15,806 nt of DNA. Source: an uncultured Caulobacter sp. Its GTDB lineage: Bacteria > Pseudomonadota > Alphaproteobacteria > Caulobacterales > Caulobacteraceae. Where the stretch lies: positions 1-15,806 of the forward strand of contig CALKHU010000137.1 in assembly GCA_937991555.1 (NCBI GenBank). Reading direction: 5' to 3'. Of this stretch, positions 1-7,068 are shown piece by piece. The translations under genes and the position numbers were made by a program. The first letter of the stretch is position 1. Every line of letters begins with the position of its first letter. The notes beneath the pieces are model-generated. The model did no database searches. It saw nothing but the letters and a program-made list of their open reading frames with translations, and was not told where the DNA came from.

Positions 1-63
1 GGCGGCGGCGCCGAGGGCGCGCTTGGCGCGCGCCGTCACGCCCGGGCGGTTGTACATACGCAT
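1..63 (-). CDS. 5' end of an exported outer-membrane-type protein, possibly a TonB-dependent receptor (runs off the left edge)
   Basis: Only the first 21 codons are inside the window. They read MRMYNRPGVTARAKRALGAA and one more Ala: a basic N-terminal segment turning into a small-residue stretch, as at the start of a long signal peptide. The ATG at 61-63 is preceded by a GGGGA purine stretch about 6-9 bases upstream; a second in-frame ATG lies two codons later. The reason to suspect an iron-related receptor is context. A Fur-type palindrome lies 84 bases upstream, and the upstream co-directional gene is a PepSY-TM protein, a family often found beside TonB-dependent siderophore receptors. Nothing in the 21 residues proves the family; any other exported protein under iron control would fit. 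Confidence 0.4.
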   Translation of the reverse strand, partial: MRMYNRPGVTARAKRALGAAA

Positions 64-117
64 TGGAACATCCCCGTCTCATCGGCAGCCGCTCGGGCGC
101 CGTGCTATTGCGAGGCG

Positions 118-146
118 TTCTTAATTCTGGCGTCGCGATGTTGCAA
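118..146 (-). promoter_or_regulatory. Candidate sigma-70-type promoter for the left-edge gene
   Basis: Read on the minus strand, TTGCAA (141-146) and TAAGAA (118-123) are separated by exactly 17 bases, a plausible -35/-10 pair. The -35 box directly abuts the Fur-type palindrome at 147-161, which is a sensible place for a repressor to act. The -10 match is only moderate, so this is an inference from spacing and context. Confidence 0.35.
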
Positions 147-161
147 TGAGAATTATTCTCA
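147..161 (-). promoter_or_regulatory. Fur-type iron box (perfect 7-1-7 palindrome)
   Basis: TGAGAAT-T-ATTCTCA is a perfect inverted repeat with a one-base centre. It fits the 7-1-7 description of Fur sites (TGATAATNATTATCA) with one symmetric difference in each half. It overlaps the stop codon of the PepSY-TM gene (159-161) and sits just upstream of a candidate promoter for the left-edge gene. The likely role is iron-dependent repression of that gene. An Irr- or RirA-type site in the same position cannot be excluded. Confidence 0.65.
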
Positions 162-1322
162 AGACGCCGGCTGTTCGATCCTCAGCGCGGCGAGGCGCTT
201 GCGGCGCGCCCGCCGGCGCAGCCACATGACCGTTCCGGTGATCCCGAGCAGAGGCGGCGCGACGCCGGTCAGGAAGACCAGGAGCTGCCATAGGAACGGC
301 ATCTCCTGTCCGTCGTGGATCCGGCGCATCATCCGCGACAGGTCATCGGGCCGCGCCGCGCCCGCGGCGGCTTCGCGACGCTCCCGCGCGACCTGTCCGT
401 CCTTGTCGGAAACCTGCACGGTCACGGGTTCGCCCGCGGACCCGGCCTCGAACTGGACCCGCCAGGTCGCGCGCCGTCCCTCGGTCGGCAGGCTGACCGA
501 CGCCAGCGGCAGGCCGGGCTTCGCGGCGCGCGCCGCGGCCACGACGGCGTCGATCGGCTGCGCCGGAGCGGCGAGCGGCGGCGGCGGAACAGGCCTCGGC
601 GGACGGGGCCCCTTCTGCCACTCGGCCACGCCGAACAGCGCCTTGCTGGTGTCCGGGAACGAGATGTAGACGCCGGTCAGCGACACCACGAGCAGCGGGA
701 CCAGCACCCAGAAGCCGAACATGTGGTGCAGGTTGGTCATGGTCGAGGGCGACCGTCGCCAGCGCAGCCCCTTCACCACCGCATTGTTGCGGGGCCACCA
801 GAGCCACAGCCCCGTCAGGCAGGACACCGTCATCGCCCAACCCATCCAGCCGACGATCTTGCGCCCCAGGCCGGGCGTCGTGATCAGCAGGCTGCCGTGC
901 AGCCGGTGCATGATGTTGATCAGCTCGTCACGAGTGTTGGCGACGTCGAGCACCCTGCCGGTCGCCGGATCTATCCAGGCGGTCAGCTGGGTCGGGCGCT
1001 GGCCCGGCTTCAGGGCCTCGCCGTTCAGCCGCGCTGTGGCGATCGCCGGCCCCTCGCCGTCTTCCGGCATGCGCAGCTGGCCCACCGTGGCGCGGTCGCC
1101 GAACGCCTCGCGCGCCGCGGCCAGCAGGACGGACGGCGCCTTCGCGGGGCCCCCGGCGGTCTCGAACCGGTGGGGATGGAGCAGTTCGTCCAGCGGATCG
1201 TGCCAGACCAGCAGGGCGCCGGAGACGCCGAGCGGGACCAGCAGCGCGAACAGGCCCACCCCGATCCACAGGTGGACGTCGAGCCAGAAGCGGCGCAGGC
1301 GGCCGAGCGTGGACTGGGTCAA
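159..1322 (-). CDS. PepSY-associated TM (PepSY-TM) family protein, probably iron-related
   Basis: This is an inner-membrane protein of 387 residues, the usual size for PepSY-TM proteins, which are linked to siderophore or iron reduction and often sit beside TonB receptors; the exact reaction is not established. Membrane segments lie at about 17-40 (HLWIGVGLFALLVPLGVSG), 157-176 (GWMGWAMTVSCLTGLWLWW), 200-222 (MFGFWVLVPLLVVSLTGVYI) and 343-367. A PepSY-like periplasmic stretch (about 60-150) includes AWIDPATGRVLDV and IMHRLHGSLLI, a second lies at about 255-310, and IHDGQ (335-339) precedes the last helix. The start is a TTG at 1320-1322 giving MTQSTLGRLRRFW; it has a GGGGG stretch about 10 bases upstream and no in-frame ATG is close. 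Earlier in-frame codons run antisense into trmO and look like read-through. It is co-directional with the left-edge gene, with a Fur-type box between them. Confidence 0.85.
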   Translation of the reverse strand: MTQSTLGRLRRFWLDVHLWIGVGLFALLVPLGVSGALLVWHDPLDELLHPHRFETAGGPAKAPSVLLAAAREAFGDRATVGQLRMPEDGEGPAIATARLNGEALKPGQRPTQLTAWIDPATGRVLDVANTRDELINIMHRLHGSLLITTPGLGRKIVGWMGWAMTVSCLTGLWLWWPRNNAVVKGLRWRRSPSTMTNLHHMFGFWVLVPLLVVSLTGVYISFPDTSKALFGVAEWQKGPRPPRPVPPPPLAAPAQPIDAVVAAARAAKPGLPLASVSLPTEGRRATWRVQFEAGSAGEPVTVQVSDKDGQVARERREAAAGAARPDDLSRMMRRIHDGQEMPFLWQLLVFLTGVAPPLLGITGTVMWLRRRARRKRLAALRIEQPAS

Positions 1323-1392
1323 AGGCTGGGCCCCCGGAAAACAAGCTGGATCTGGCGGTACCGTTCTTGCGACGCAAACGCAAGTGGGCGTC

Positions 1393-1421
1393 TTGACCCC
1401 CGCGGTGGACGCGCCTAGCCG
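1393..1421 (+). promoter_or_regulatory. Weak candidate promoter for trmO
   Basis: TTGACC (1393-1398) is followed after 17 bases by TAGCCG (1416-1421). The -35 is good and the -10 is poor. It would give a short leader containing the strong Shine-Dalgarno AAGGAGAG at 1434-1441. It lies in the 123-base spacer between the divergent PepSY-TM and trmO starts. It is offered only because the spacing fits. Confidence 0.3.
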
Positions 1422-1445
1422 GAACCGGCAGCAAGGAGAGCGGGC

Positions 1446-1907
1446 ATGAGCTTTGTCCTGGAGCCGGTCGGCCATGTGCGGGGCGGCCGCGTCGAGGCGA
1501 TCGACGACGACTGGGGTCCCGAGCGCGCGCGCATCGAACTCGATGCCGACCGGTTCGCGCCGGAGAGCCTGTTCGGCCTCGCCGACTTCTCCCACGCCGA
1601 GATCGTGTTCGTGTTCGACCGCATCACCGAGGCGGAGATCGTCACCGGCGCGCGCCACCCGCGCGGCCGCCGCGACTGGCCGCTGGTCGGCATCTTCGCC
1701 CAGCGCGGCCGCAACCGGCCCAACCGGCTCGGCGTCTCGGTCTGCCGGATCGTGGCCGTTGACGGACTGACGCTCGAGGTCGAGGGCCTCGACGCCATCG
1801 ACGGCACGCCGGTGCTGGACATCAAGCCGGTCATGGCCGAGTTCCTGCCGCGCGGCGCGATCCGCCAGCCGGCCTGGTCCAGCGAGCTCATGGACGGCTA
1901 CTGGTGA
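1446..1907 (+). CDS. trmO: TrmO/TsaA-family tRNA methyltransferase (N6-methylation of t6A37)
   Basis: The family uses S-adenosylmethionine to methylate N6-threonylcarbamoyladenosine at position 37 of threonine tRNAs in the cytoplasm. The 153 residues match the core YaeB-like fold: LFGLADFSHAEIVFVFD (42-58), VGIFAQRGRNRPNRLGVSV (81-99, the counterpart of the family's RSPxRPNPIGLS block) and DGTPVLDIKPV (119-129). It is shorter than E. coli TrmO (about 235 residues) because the C-terminal extension is absent, as in many short TsaA-domain proteins. The start is secure: ATG with AAGGAGAG five bases upstream. The two Pro-to-Arg-like differences (RGRNRPNRLG) are modest. The stop overlaps the GTG of the next gene (GTGA), so the two are probably cotranslated. 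Family membership is firm; the exact tRNA activity is inferred from family. Confidence 0.85.
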   Translation: MSFVLEPVGHVRGGRVEAIDDDWGPERARIELDADRFAPESLFGLADFSHAEIVFVFDRITEAEIVTGARHPRGRRDWPLVGIFAQRGRNRPNRLGVSVCRIVAVDGLTLEVEGLDAIDGTPVLDIKPVMAEFLPRGAIRQPAWSSELMDGYW

Positions 1908-3043
1908 GGCGCCCTCTCGAGGGCGTCCGCGTCCTGACCATCGAACACTTCGGCGCCGGCCCCTACGCCACCCTGCTGATGGCCGAACTGGGGGCGGAGG
2001 TGATCAAGATCGAAAGCCCCAGCCTCGGCGGCGACGCGTCGCGGCCGACCGGCCCCTTCCTGCTCGGCGAGCACGACAGCCAGTATTTCCAGACCTTCTC
2101 GCGCTCGAAGAAAAGCGCCGCCGTCGAGCTGAAGACAGAGCAGGGCCGCGCCGCCTTCGAGCGGCTGGTGAGCGGCGCCGATGCCGTGGTCAACAACCTG
2201 CGCGGCGACCAGCCGGCCAGGCTGGGCCTGACCTGGGAGGCGTTGAAGGCGGTCAATCCGCGGATCGTCTGCGGCCACCTCTCGGCCTACGGCCGCGGCA
2301 ACAGCCGTGAGGCCTGGCCCGGCTACGACTATCCGATGCAGGCCGAATGCGGCCTGATGAGCCTGACCGGCGAGCCGGATGGTCCGCCGGCGCGCATGGG
2401 CGTGTCGATCATCGACTTCATGTCTGGCGCGACCTTCGCCTTCGGCGTCGTTTCGGCGATCCTGTCGGCGCGGACGACGGGCGTCGGCTGCGACGTCGAT
2501 GTCTGCCTGTTCGACGTCGCCCTGCACCAGCTGAGCTATCCGGCCGTCTGGGCGATGAACGAAGGCCACGTGACGCAGCGCCTGCCCAACGGCGCCCATC
2601 CGTCCCTCGCCCCGGTGCAACGGGTCAGGACCGCCGACGGCTACGGGCAGCTGATGTGCATGACGCAGAAGTTCTGGCTCGAGCTCTGCGACCTGGCCGG
2701 ACGTCCCGATCTGGCCGCCGATCCGCGTTTCGCCGACCTCGACGCCCGCCGCGCCAACCTGCCGGCGCTCACCGACGCCATCGACGCCCTGTTCGCGTCA
2801 CGCACCAGCGCCGACTGGTCCGCCCTGCTGGCCGGCAGGGTGCCGTTCGGGCCGGTCAACGGCGTGCTCGAGGCGCTCGACAGCCCCTTCGTCGCCGAGA
2901 CCGGCATGCGCGACGTCGTCGATCATCCCGACCGCCCCCAGGGCCTGCACATGCTGGCCGCGCCGCTGAAGATCGACGGCCGCCGGATGCCCGGCCGGCG
3001 CTCCCCCAAGCTGGGCGAGCACACGGACGAGCTGCTCGGCTAG
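1904..3043 (+). CDS. Family III CoA-transferase (CaiB/BaiF type)
   Basis: A cytoplasmic enzyme family that moves coenzyme A between carboxylic acids through an aspartyl-CoA intermediate (formyl-CoA, carnitine and succinyl-CoA type transferases, alpha-methylacyl-CoA racemases). At 379 residues it has the usual length. It shows the N-terminal block LEGVRVLTIEHFGAGPYAT, then LMAELGAEVIKIESP, SKKSAAVELKTEQGR, the GYDYPMQAECGLMSLTGEP region (140-158) and GVSIIDFMSGATFAFG, in which D171 aligns with the catalytic Asp (Asp169 of formyl-CoA transferase). It starts with GTG at 1904 inside the trmO stop (GTGA overlap), so translation is probably coupled. Its stop overlaps the convergent purC stop in a shared CTAG. 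The substrate cannot be read from sequence. Confidence 0.88.
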   Translation: MRRPLEGVRVLTIEHFGAGPYATLLMAELGAEVIKIESPSLGGDASRPTGPFLLGEHDSQYFQTFSRSKKSAAVELKTEQGRAAFERLVSGADAVVNNLRGDQPARLGLTWEALKAVNPRIVCGHLSAYGRGNSREAWPGYDYPMQAECGLMSLTGEPDGPPARMGVSIIDFMSGATFAFGVVSAILSARTTGVGCDVDVCLFDVALHQLSYPAVWAMNEGHVTQRLPNGAHPSLAPVQRVRTADGYGQLMCMTQKFWLELCDLAGRPDLAADPRFADLDARRANLPALTDAIDALFASRTSADWSALLAGRVPFGPVNGVLEALDSPFVAETGMRDVVDHPDRPQGLHMLAAPLKIDGRRMPGRRSPKLGEHTDELLG

Positions 3044-3948
3044 ACCGGCAGCGCCTCGCCGGTCATGCGCCGGTAGAGGTCGAGGTAGCGGGCCGACATC
3101 GCCTCGATCACCGCCTGCGGGAGCGGCGGCGGCGGCGCCTCGCCGTTCCAGCGGCCCGCCCTTCGCTCGGCGTCCAGGTAGTCGCGCAGCGGCTGCTTGT
3201 CGAAGCTCGGCGGGACGTCTCCCGCGCTCCAGCCCCCGGCCGGCCAGTAGCGGCTGCTGTCCGGCGTCATGACCTCGTCGATCAGGACCACGCGGCCGTC
3301 CGCGTCCTGGCCGAACTCGAACTTGGTGTCGGCCAGCACCAGGCCCCGTTCGGCCGCTGCGGCGCGGCCGGCCTCATAGACCTCGCGCGCCAGCCGTTCG
3401 AGTTCGCGGGCAAGCGGCTCGCCGATCAGCTCGACCATCCGTGAGACCGGGATGTTCTCGTCGTGGCCGGTCTCGGCCTTGGTCGCCGGGCTGAACACCG
3501 GCGGGTCGAGGCGCTCGCTCTGCCGCAGCCCCTCCGGCAGCGGCTCGCCGGCCAGGGTGCCCGTGGCGCTGTATTCCTTCCACGCCGACCCTGAGAGGTA
3601 GCCGCGCACCACGCACTCGATCGGCACGACCGCGACGCGGCGACAGAGCGTGGCGCGGCCTTCGATCTGGTCACGATGCGCGGCCAGCGCCGGCGCGGCG
3701 GCGATGATCTCGTCCGCGTCGACCGACAGCATATGGTGCTCGACCGGCAGGCGGCGGAACCACCAGGCGCTCAGCTGGGTCAGGACAGCGCCCTTGTGGG
3801 GCACCGGCTCGGCCATGACCACATCGAAGGCGCTGACCCGGTCGGTGGCGATCAGCAACAGCCGGTCGTCGCCGACGGCGTAGATGTCGCGCACCTTGCC
3901 CCGGCCGACGAGCGGGAGCGGCAGGTCGCTGTGGGTCAGAAGGGTCAC
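3040..3948 (-). CDS. purC: Phosphoribosylaminoimidazole-succinocarboxamide (SAICAR) synthase
   Basis: The enzyme joins aspartate to CAIR using ATP to make SAICAR in purine biosynthesis. The 302 residues form the long version of the family. Visible motifs: GRGKVRDIY (15-23), DRVSAFD (36-42), VVRGYLSGSAWKEY (113-126), FSPATKAETGHDENI (152-166), LADTKFEFG (205-213), LIDEVMTPDSSRYW (222-235) and FDKQPLRDYL (249-258). The start is GTG at 3946-3948 with AGGAG eight bases upstream; this Shine-Dalgarno overlaps the stop of the preceding co-directional gene, leaving an 11-base gap, so the two are likely one operon. No other pur gene is nearby. The convergent CaiB-family gene shares the CTAG at 3040-3043 as stop codon on both strands. 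Confidence 0.95.
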   Translation of the reverse strand: MTLLTHSDLPLPLVGRGKVRDIYAVGDDRLLLIATDRVSAFDVVMAEPVPHKGAVLTQLSAWWFRRLPVEHHMLSVDADEIIAAAPALAAHRDQIEGRATLCRRVAVVPIECVVRGYLSGSAWKEYSATGTLAGEPLPEGLRQSERLDPPVFSPATKAETGHDENIPVSRMVELIGEPLARELERLAREVYEAGRAAAAERGLVLADTKFEFGQDADGRVVLIDEVMTPDSSRYWPAGGWSAGDVPPSFDKQPLRDYLDAERRAGRWNGEAPPPPLPQAVIEAMSARYLDLYRRMTGEALPV

Positions 3949-3959
3949 GAAGGCGGCTC

Positions 3960-5213
3960 CTAGAGGGTCTTGCGGATTTCGGTCCAGGCGTTGGCCAGGG
4001 CGTCGCGGTGTCCGGGGTCGGCGACGGCGATCAGGGCCTCGGCCCGGCCGTCGAGCGTCAGGCCGCGCAGGTCGGCGACGCCGTGCTCGGTGATCACCAG
4101 CCCGACGTCGGCGCGCGCCACCGACACCGCCGTCAGCGGCAGGCGCGGGACGATGCGGCTGATGCGCCCGCCCTTGGCGGAGGCCGGCAGCGCCAGGACC
4201 GGCAGCCCGCCTTCCGACAGCCGCGCGCCGCGCAGGAAGTCGGTCAGCCCGCCCGTGCCGGAGATCTGGCGGCCGTCCTGGAACTCCGCGTTGGCCTGGC
4301 CGAACAGATCGACCTCGAGCGCCGAGTTGACCGCGACCAGCTTCGGAATCTGCGCCAGGGTCCGGACGTCGTGCGTGAAGCCTGACGGCTCGAAACGGAT
4401 ACGGCTGTCGTGTCCGCACAGCGCATAGAGCGCGGCGTCGCCCGCCGCGAGGCCGGTCACCGCCTCGGTCAGGGCGCCGCTGTCGAGGACCGCCTGCAGC
4501 GGTCCGGCGACCATGCCGGAATGGATCTTCAGGCCCTTGAGCCCCTCGAGCGCGGCCACGGCCGCCACCCCCGCCTTGCCGAGACCGAACTGGATGCTGG
4601 CGCCCGGGGTCAGCAACGCCTGCAGGTGCGACTTGATGCGGTCGAAGGCCGGATCGAGCGTTCCCGCCTCATAGGTCAGCAGCGGCGTCTCGTCCCCGGC
4701 GACCAGGTCGAAGTCGGCGATGTCGAACACCGGCCCCCGAACCCGCGGCATGTGCGGGTTCACGATCGCGACCCTGAAGACGCCCTTGCGGGCGAGCACC
4801 GCCGGCACGAGGTCGGAGGCGACGCCCAGCGAGACCCTCCCGCCGGCGTCCGGAGGGCTGACCACGACGACGGCGGCGTCGAGCGGCGTCGTCCCGAGCC
4901 AGCCATAGGCCTGGAACCAGGTCATCGGCCGCAGGGCGAACTTTCCGGTCTCGAAGCTGGACCGCCAGTCGCCGGACAGGAAGGTTCCCTCCGCGCGCGC
5001 GGTCTCGTGCAGGCTGGCCCAGTCGGTGCGGTTGATGCCGGGCACATGGGCCCCGACGAAGGTCAGCCCCGCCGCCAGCGCAGGGTCGGCGCGAAGGGTC
5101 GCCAGCAGGCCGAGCGGCTCGCCTGGTCCACCGGGAATGAACAGCCGGCCGCCGGTTCCGCTCAAGCGGGAGGCGAGCTCCCGCGCCGCGTTGTCAATCG
5201 AGACGCGAATCAC
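3960..5213 (-). CDS. Acetyl-CoA hydrolase/CoA-transferase (family I type) homologue, usual catalytic Glu absent
   Basis: The 417 residues have the size and two-domain layout of acetyl-CoA hydrolase / 4-hydroxybutyrate CoA-transferase proteins. Visible blocks: GGRLFIPGGPGEP (21-33), RVSLGVASDLVPAVL (126-140), NPHMPRVRG (152-160), VNSALEVDLFGQANAE (295-310), ISGTGGLTDFLRGA (317-330) and VITEHGVADLRGL (373-385). In the family the acyl-enzyme Glu sits in a segment like GIHSEM (Glu238 in the Clostridium aminobutyricum enzyme). Here the segment is KIHSGMVAGPLQ, with G233 where Glu is expected, so classic transferase chemistry is doubtful. The start is GTG at 5211-5213 with GAGG about eight bases upstream; an ATG at 5216-5218 is out of frame. 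It precedes purC by 11 bases. The true reaction is unknown. Confidence 0.8.
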   Translation of the reverse strand: MIRVSIDNAARELASRLSGTGGRLFIPGGPGEPLGLLATLRADPALAAGLTFVGAHVPGINRTDWASLHETARAEGTFLSGDWRSSFETGKFALRPMTWFQAYGWLGTTPLDAAVVVVSPPDAGGRVSLGVASDLVPAVLARKGVFRVAIVNPHMPRVRGPVFDIADFDLVAGDETPLLTYEAGTLDPAFDRIKSHLQALLTPGASIQFGLGKAGVAAVAALEGLKGLKIHSGMVAGPLQAVLDSGALTEAVTGLAAGDAALYALCGHDSRIRFEPSGFTHDVRTLAQIPKLVAVNSALEVDLFGQANAEFQDGRQISGTGGLTDFLRGARLSEGGLPVLALPASAKGGRISRIVPRLPLTAVSVARADVGLVITEHGVADLRGLTLDGRAEALIAVADPGHRDALANAWTEIRKTL

Positions 5214-5306
5214 GTCATCCTCGGTTCAGACGACGCCTGCAACCGTATGCGGCGCCTGTGTGTTCAGTGAGTTGAATGCCGGCCCCCGGAAGGACCTGGA
5301 AGCGTC

Positions 5307-5423
5307 ATGCGAAAGACTGTCGACCATCCCTATGACGTGCTTCGGCCCTTCCTGTGGATCGCGGCCATGGCCTTCGCGACAGGCTTCCTCGGCTACCTGA
5401 GCCTGCATCCGGTCGTCTTCTAG
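5307..5423 (+). CDS. Small single-helix membrane protein (38 aa)
   Basis: The reading frame starts MRKTVDHPYDVLRPFLWIAA and ends YLSLHPVVF. A soluble, basic first ten residues are followed by one hydrophobic helix (about 12-33), predicting a bitopic inner-membrane peptide. An ATG at 5307 is preceded by GGAAG at 5298-5302, and GGAAGGA lies further upstream. The gene occupies the gap between the divergent CoA-transferase homologue (start 5213) and the convergent dut, whose stop codon shares the CTAG at 5420-5423. The fill of the available space, ribosome binding site and sharply hydrophobic composition support a real gene. I do not recognise a family, and chance cannot be fully excluded at this length. 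Confidence 0.6.
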   Translation: MRKTVDHPYDVLRPFLWIAAMAFATGFLGYLSLHPVVF

Positions 5424-5875
5424 GCCGCGCCGGTCGAGCCGAACCCGCCCGCGCCGCGCGCGGTCTCGTCCAGACTGTCGACGTCCTGCCAGCGCGCCGA
5501 CGCCACCGGGGCGATGACCAGTTGCGCGATGCGGTCGCCGCGGCGGATGACGAAGTCCTCCTCGCCCAGGTTGATCAGGATCACCTTCACCTCCCCGCGA
5601 TAGTCGGCGTCGATGGTGCCCGGCGTGTTCAGGCAGGTGACCCCGGCCTTGGCGGCCAGTCCCGAGCGCGGCCGCACCTGGGCTTCAAACCCCGGCGGCA
5701 CGGCGAAGGCCAGCCCGGTCGGGACCATGGCCCGCGCCATCGGCTTCAGCACCAGCGGTTCGTGCTCGCCGACCGCGGCGCGCAGGTCCATGCCGGCCGC
5801 CAGCGCCGTCTCGTAGGCCGGCAGCGGAATCCCCTCGCCATGCGGCAGGCGGGTGATCGGAATGGTCGGGGTCAC
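5420..5875 (-). CDS. dut: Deoxyuridine 5'-triphosphate nucleotidohydrolase (dUTPase)
   Basis: The enzyme hydrolyses dUTP to dUMP and pyrophosphate, keeping uracil out of DNA and supplying dTMP synthesis; it works as a homotrimer. The 151 residues show all five classical motifs: AGMDLRA (27-33), RPRSGLA (68-74), NTPGTIDADYRGE (83-95, with the catalytic Asp), RRGDRIAQLVI (111-121) and the C-terminal RGAGGFGSTG (140-149) that closes over the active site. The start is GTG at 5873-5875, overlapping the coaBC stop (GTGA), so it is probably translated by coupling to coaBC. The coaBC-dut pair is common in alphaproteobacteria. Its stop shares CTAG with the convergent small membrane gene. Confidence 0.97.
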   Translation of the reverse strand: MTPTIPITRLPHGEGIPLPAYETALAAGMDLRAAVGEHEPLVLKPMARAMVPTGLAFAVPPGFEAQVRPRSGLAAKAGVTCLNTPGTIDADYRGEVKVILINLGEEDFVIRRGDRIAQLVIAPVASARWQDVDSLDETARGAGGFGSTGAA

Positions 5876-7068
5876 GCCAGCGCCTCCGCGATGCGGGCGG
5901 CCAGCTTGGCGCCCACGGCTTCCTTGGCGTCACGCTCCCACCGCTCGACGCCGGCCTTCGATATCAGCAGCACCGCGTTCTCGCCGCCGCCCATGACGCC
6001 CGGCTCGGTGACGTCGTTGGCGATGATCCAGTCGCAGTTCTTGCGCGCCAGCTTGGCCTTGGCGTGCATCTCGACGTCGTTGGTCTCGGCGGCGAAGCCG
6101 ACGACCAGTCGCGGCCGCCTCGGATTGTCGGTGGCGAGGGTCGCCAGGATGTCCGGGTTCTCGACCAGCTTCAGCTCCGGCGGGCCGTCCTTGCCCTTCT
6201 TGAGCTTGACGCCGAAGGCTTCGTCCGGCCGCCAGTCGGCGACGGCGGCGACACAGACGGCGGCGTCGGCGGGCAGGGCCTGCTGGCAGGCGGCCAGCAT
6301 CTCTCGCGCGGATTCGACGTCGACGCGCTTGACGCCCGGCGGCGTCGGCAGGGCCACGGGGCCGGCGACGAGGGTCACCCGGGCCCCGAGCGCGGCCAGC
6401 GACGCGGCGATCGCGAAGCCCTGGCGGCCGCTCGAGCGGTTCGTCAGCACGCGCACCGGATCCAGCGCCTCGGCGGTCGGACCCGCCGTCACCAGGACAT
6501 GCCGGCCGGCCAGGGGGCGGCCCTTCGGACCTTCCAGCATCGCCATCGCCGCGTCGAAGATCGCCTGGGGCTCGGCCATCCGGCCGAAGCCGAACTCGCC
6601 GCAGGCCATCGCGCCCTCGTCCGGCCCGACGAAGCTGACGCCGTCGTCCTGGAGGATCTTCAGGTTGCGCCGCGTGGCGGGATGCTCCCACATCCGCACG
6701 TTCATCGCCGGCGCCATCAGCACCGGCTTGTCGGTCGCCAGCAGGGCGGTGGTGGCGAGGTCGCCGGCGAGGCCGTGCGCCGCCTTGGCCATCAGGTCCG
6801 CGGTCGCCGGCGCGACGACGACCAGGTCGGCCGAACGGCTCAGCTCGATGTGGCCCATCTCGGCTTCGTCGGTCAGATCGAAGAGTTCGCTGTAGACCTT
6901 GTCCTCGGCCAGGGCCGACAGCGACAGCGGCGTGACGAACTCCGCGCCCGCCCGGGTCAGGACCGGCCGCACGCCGACGCCGGCCTTGCGCAGCAGCCTC
7001 GTCAGTTCGAGCGCCTTGTAGGCCGCGATGCCGCCGCCGACGATCAGAAGAACCCGCCGCTCGTCCAA
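5872..7068 (-). CDS. coaBC: Bifunctional phosphopantothenoylcysteine decarboxylase / phosphopantothenate-cysteine ligase
   Basis: Two steps of coenzyme A synthesis: ligation of cysteine to 4'-phosphopantothenate (CoaB, C-terminal) and FMN-dependent decarboxylation of the product (CoaC, N-terminal). It has 398 residues, the usual length. CoaC features: GGGIAAYKALEL (11-22), MGHIEL with H73 (equivalent of E. coli His75), PAMNVRMW (120-127) and ACGEFGFGRM with C156. CoaB features: HVLVTAGPTAEALDPVR (190-206) and LTNRSSGRQG (208-217) with N210. The start is a TTG at 7066-7068 with GAGG about seven bases upstream, giving MDERRVLLIVGGG; a nearby ATG (GAGGATGCGG) is in another frame. Longer in-frame extensions overlap the divergent exported protein and look like read-through. 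It overlaps dut by GTGA. Confidence 0.95.
   Translation of the reverse strand: MDERRVLLIVGGGIAAYKALELTRLLRKAGVGVRPVLTRAGAEFVTPLSLSALAEDKVYSELFDLTDEAEMGHIELSRSADLVVVAPATADLMAKAAHGLAGDLATTALLATDKPVLMAPAMNVRMWEHPATRRNLKILQDDGVSFVGPDEGAMACGEFGFGRMAEPQAIFDAAMAMLEGPKGRPLAGRHVLVTAGPTAEALDPVRVLTNRSSGRQGFAIAASLAALGARVTLVAGPVALPTPPGVKRVDVESAREMLAACQQALPADAAVCVAAVADWRPDEAFGVKLKKGKDGPPELKLVENPDILATLATDNPRRPRLVVGFAAETNDVEMHAKAKLARKNCDWIIANDVTEPGVMGGGENAVLLISKAGVERWERDAKEAVGAKLAARIAEALA

Noticed and set aside
3949..4419. Longer purC beginning upstream of 3948
   Set aside because: The extension runs through the C-terminal coding region of the CoA-transferase homologue in another frame and has no family similarity. 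The GTG at 3948 has an AGGAG at the right distance.
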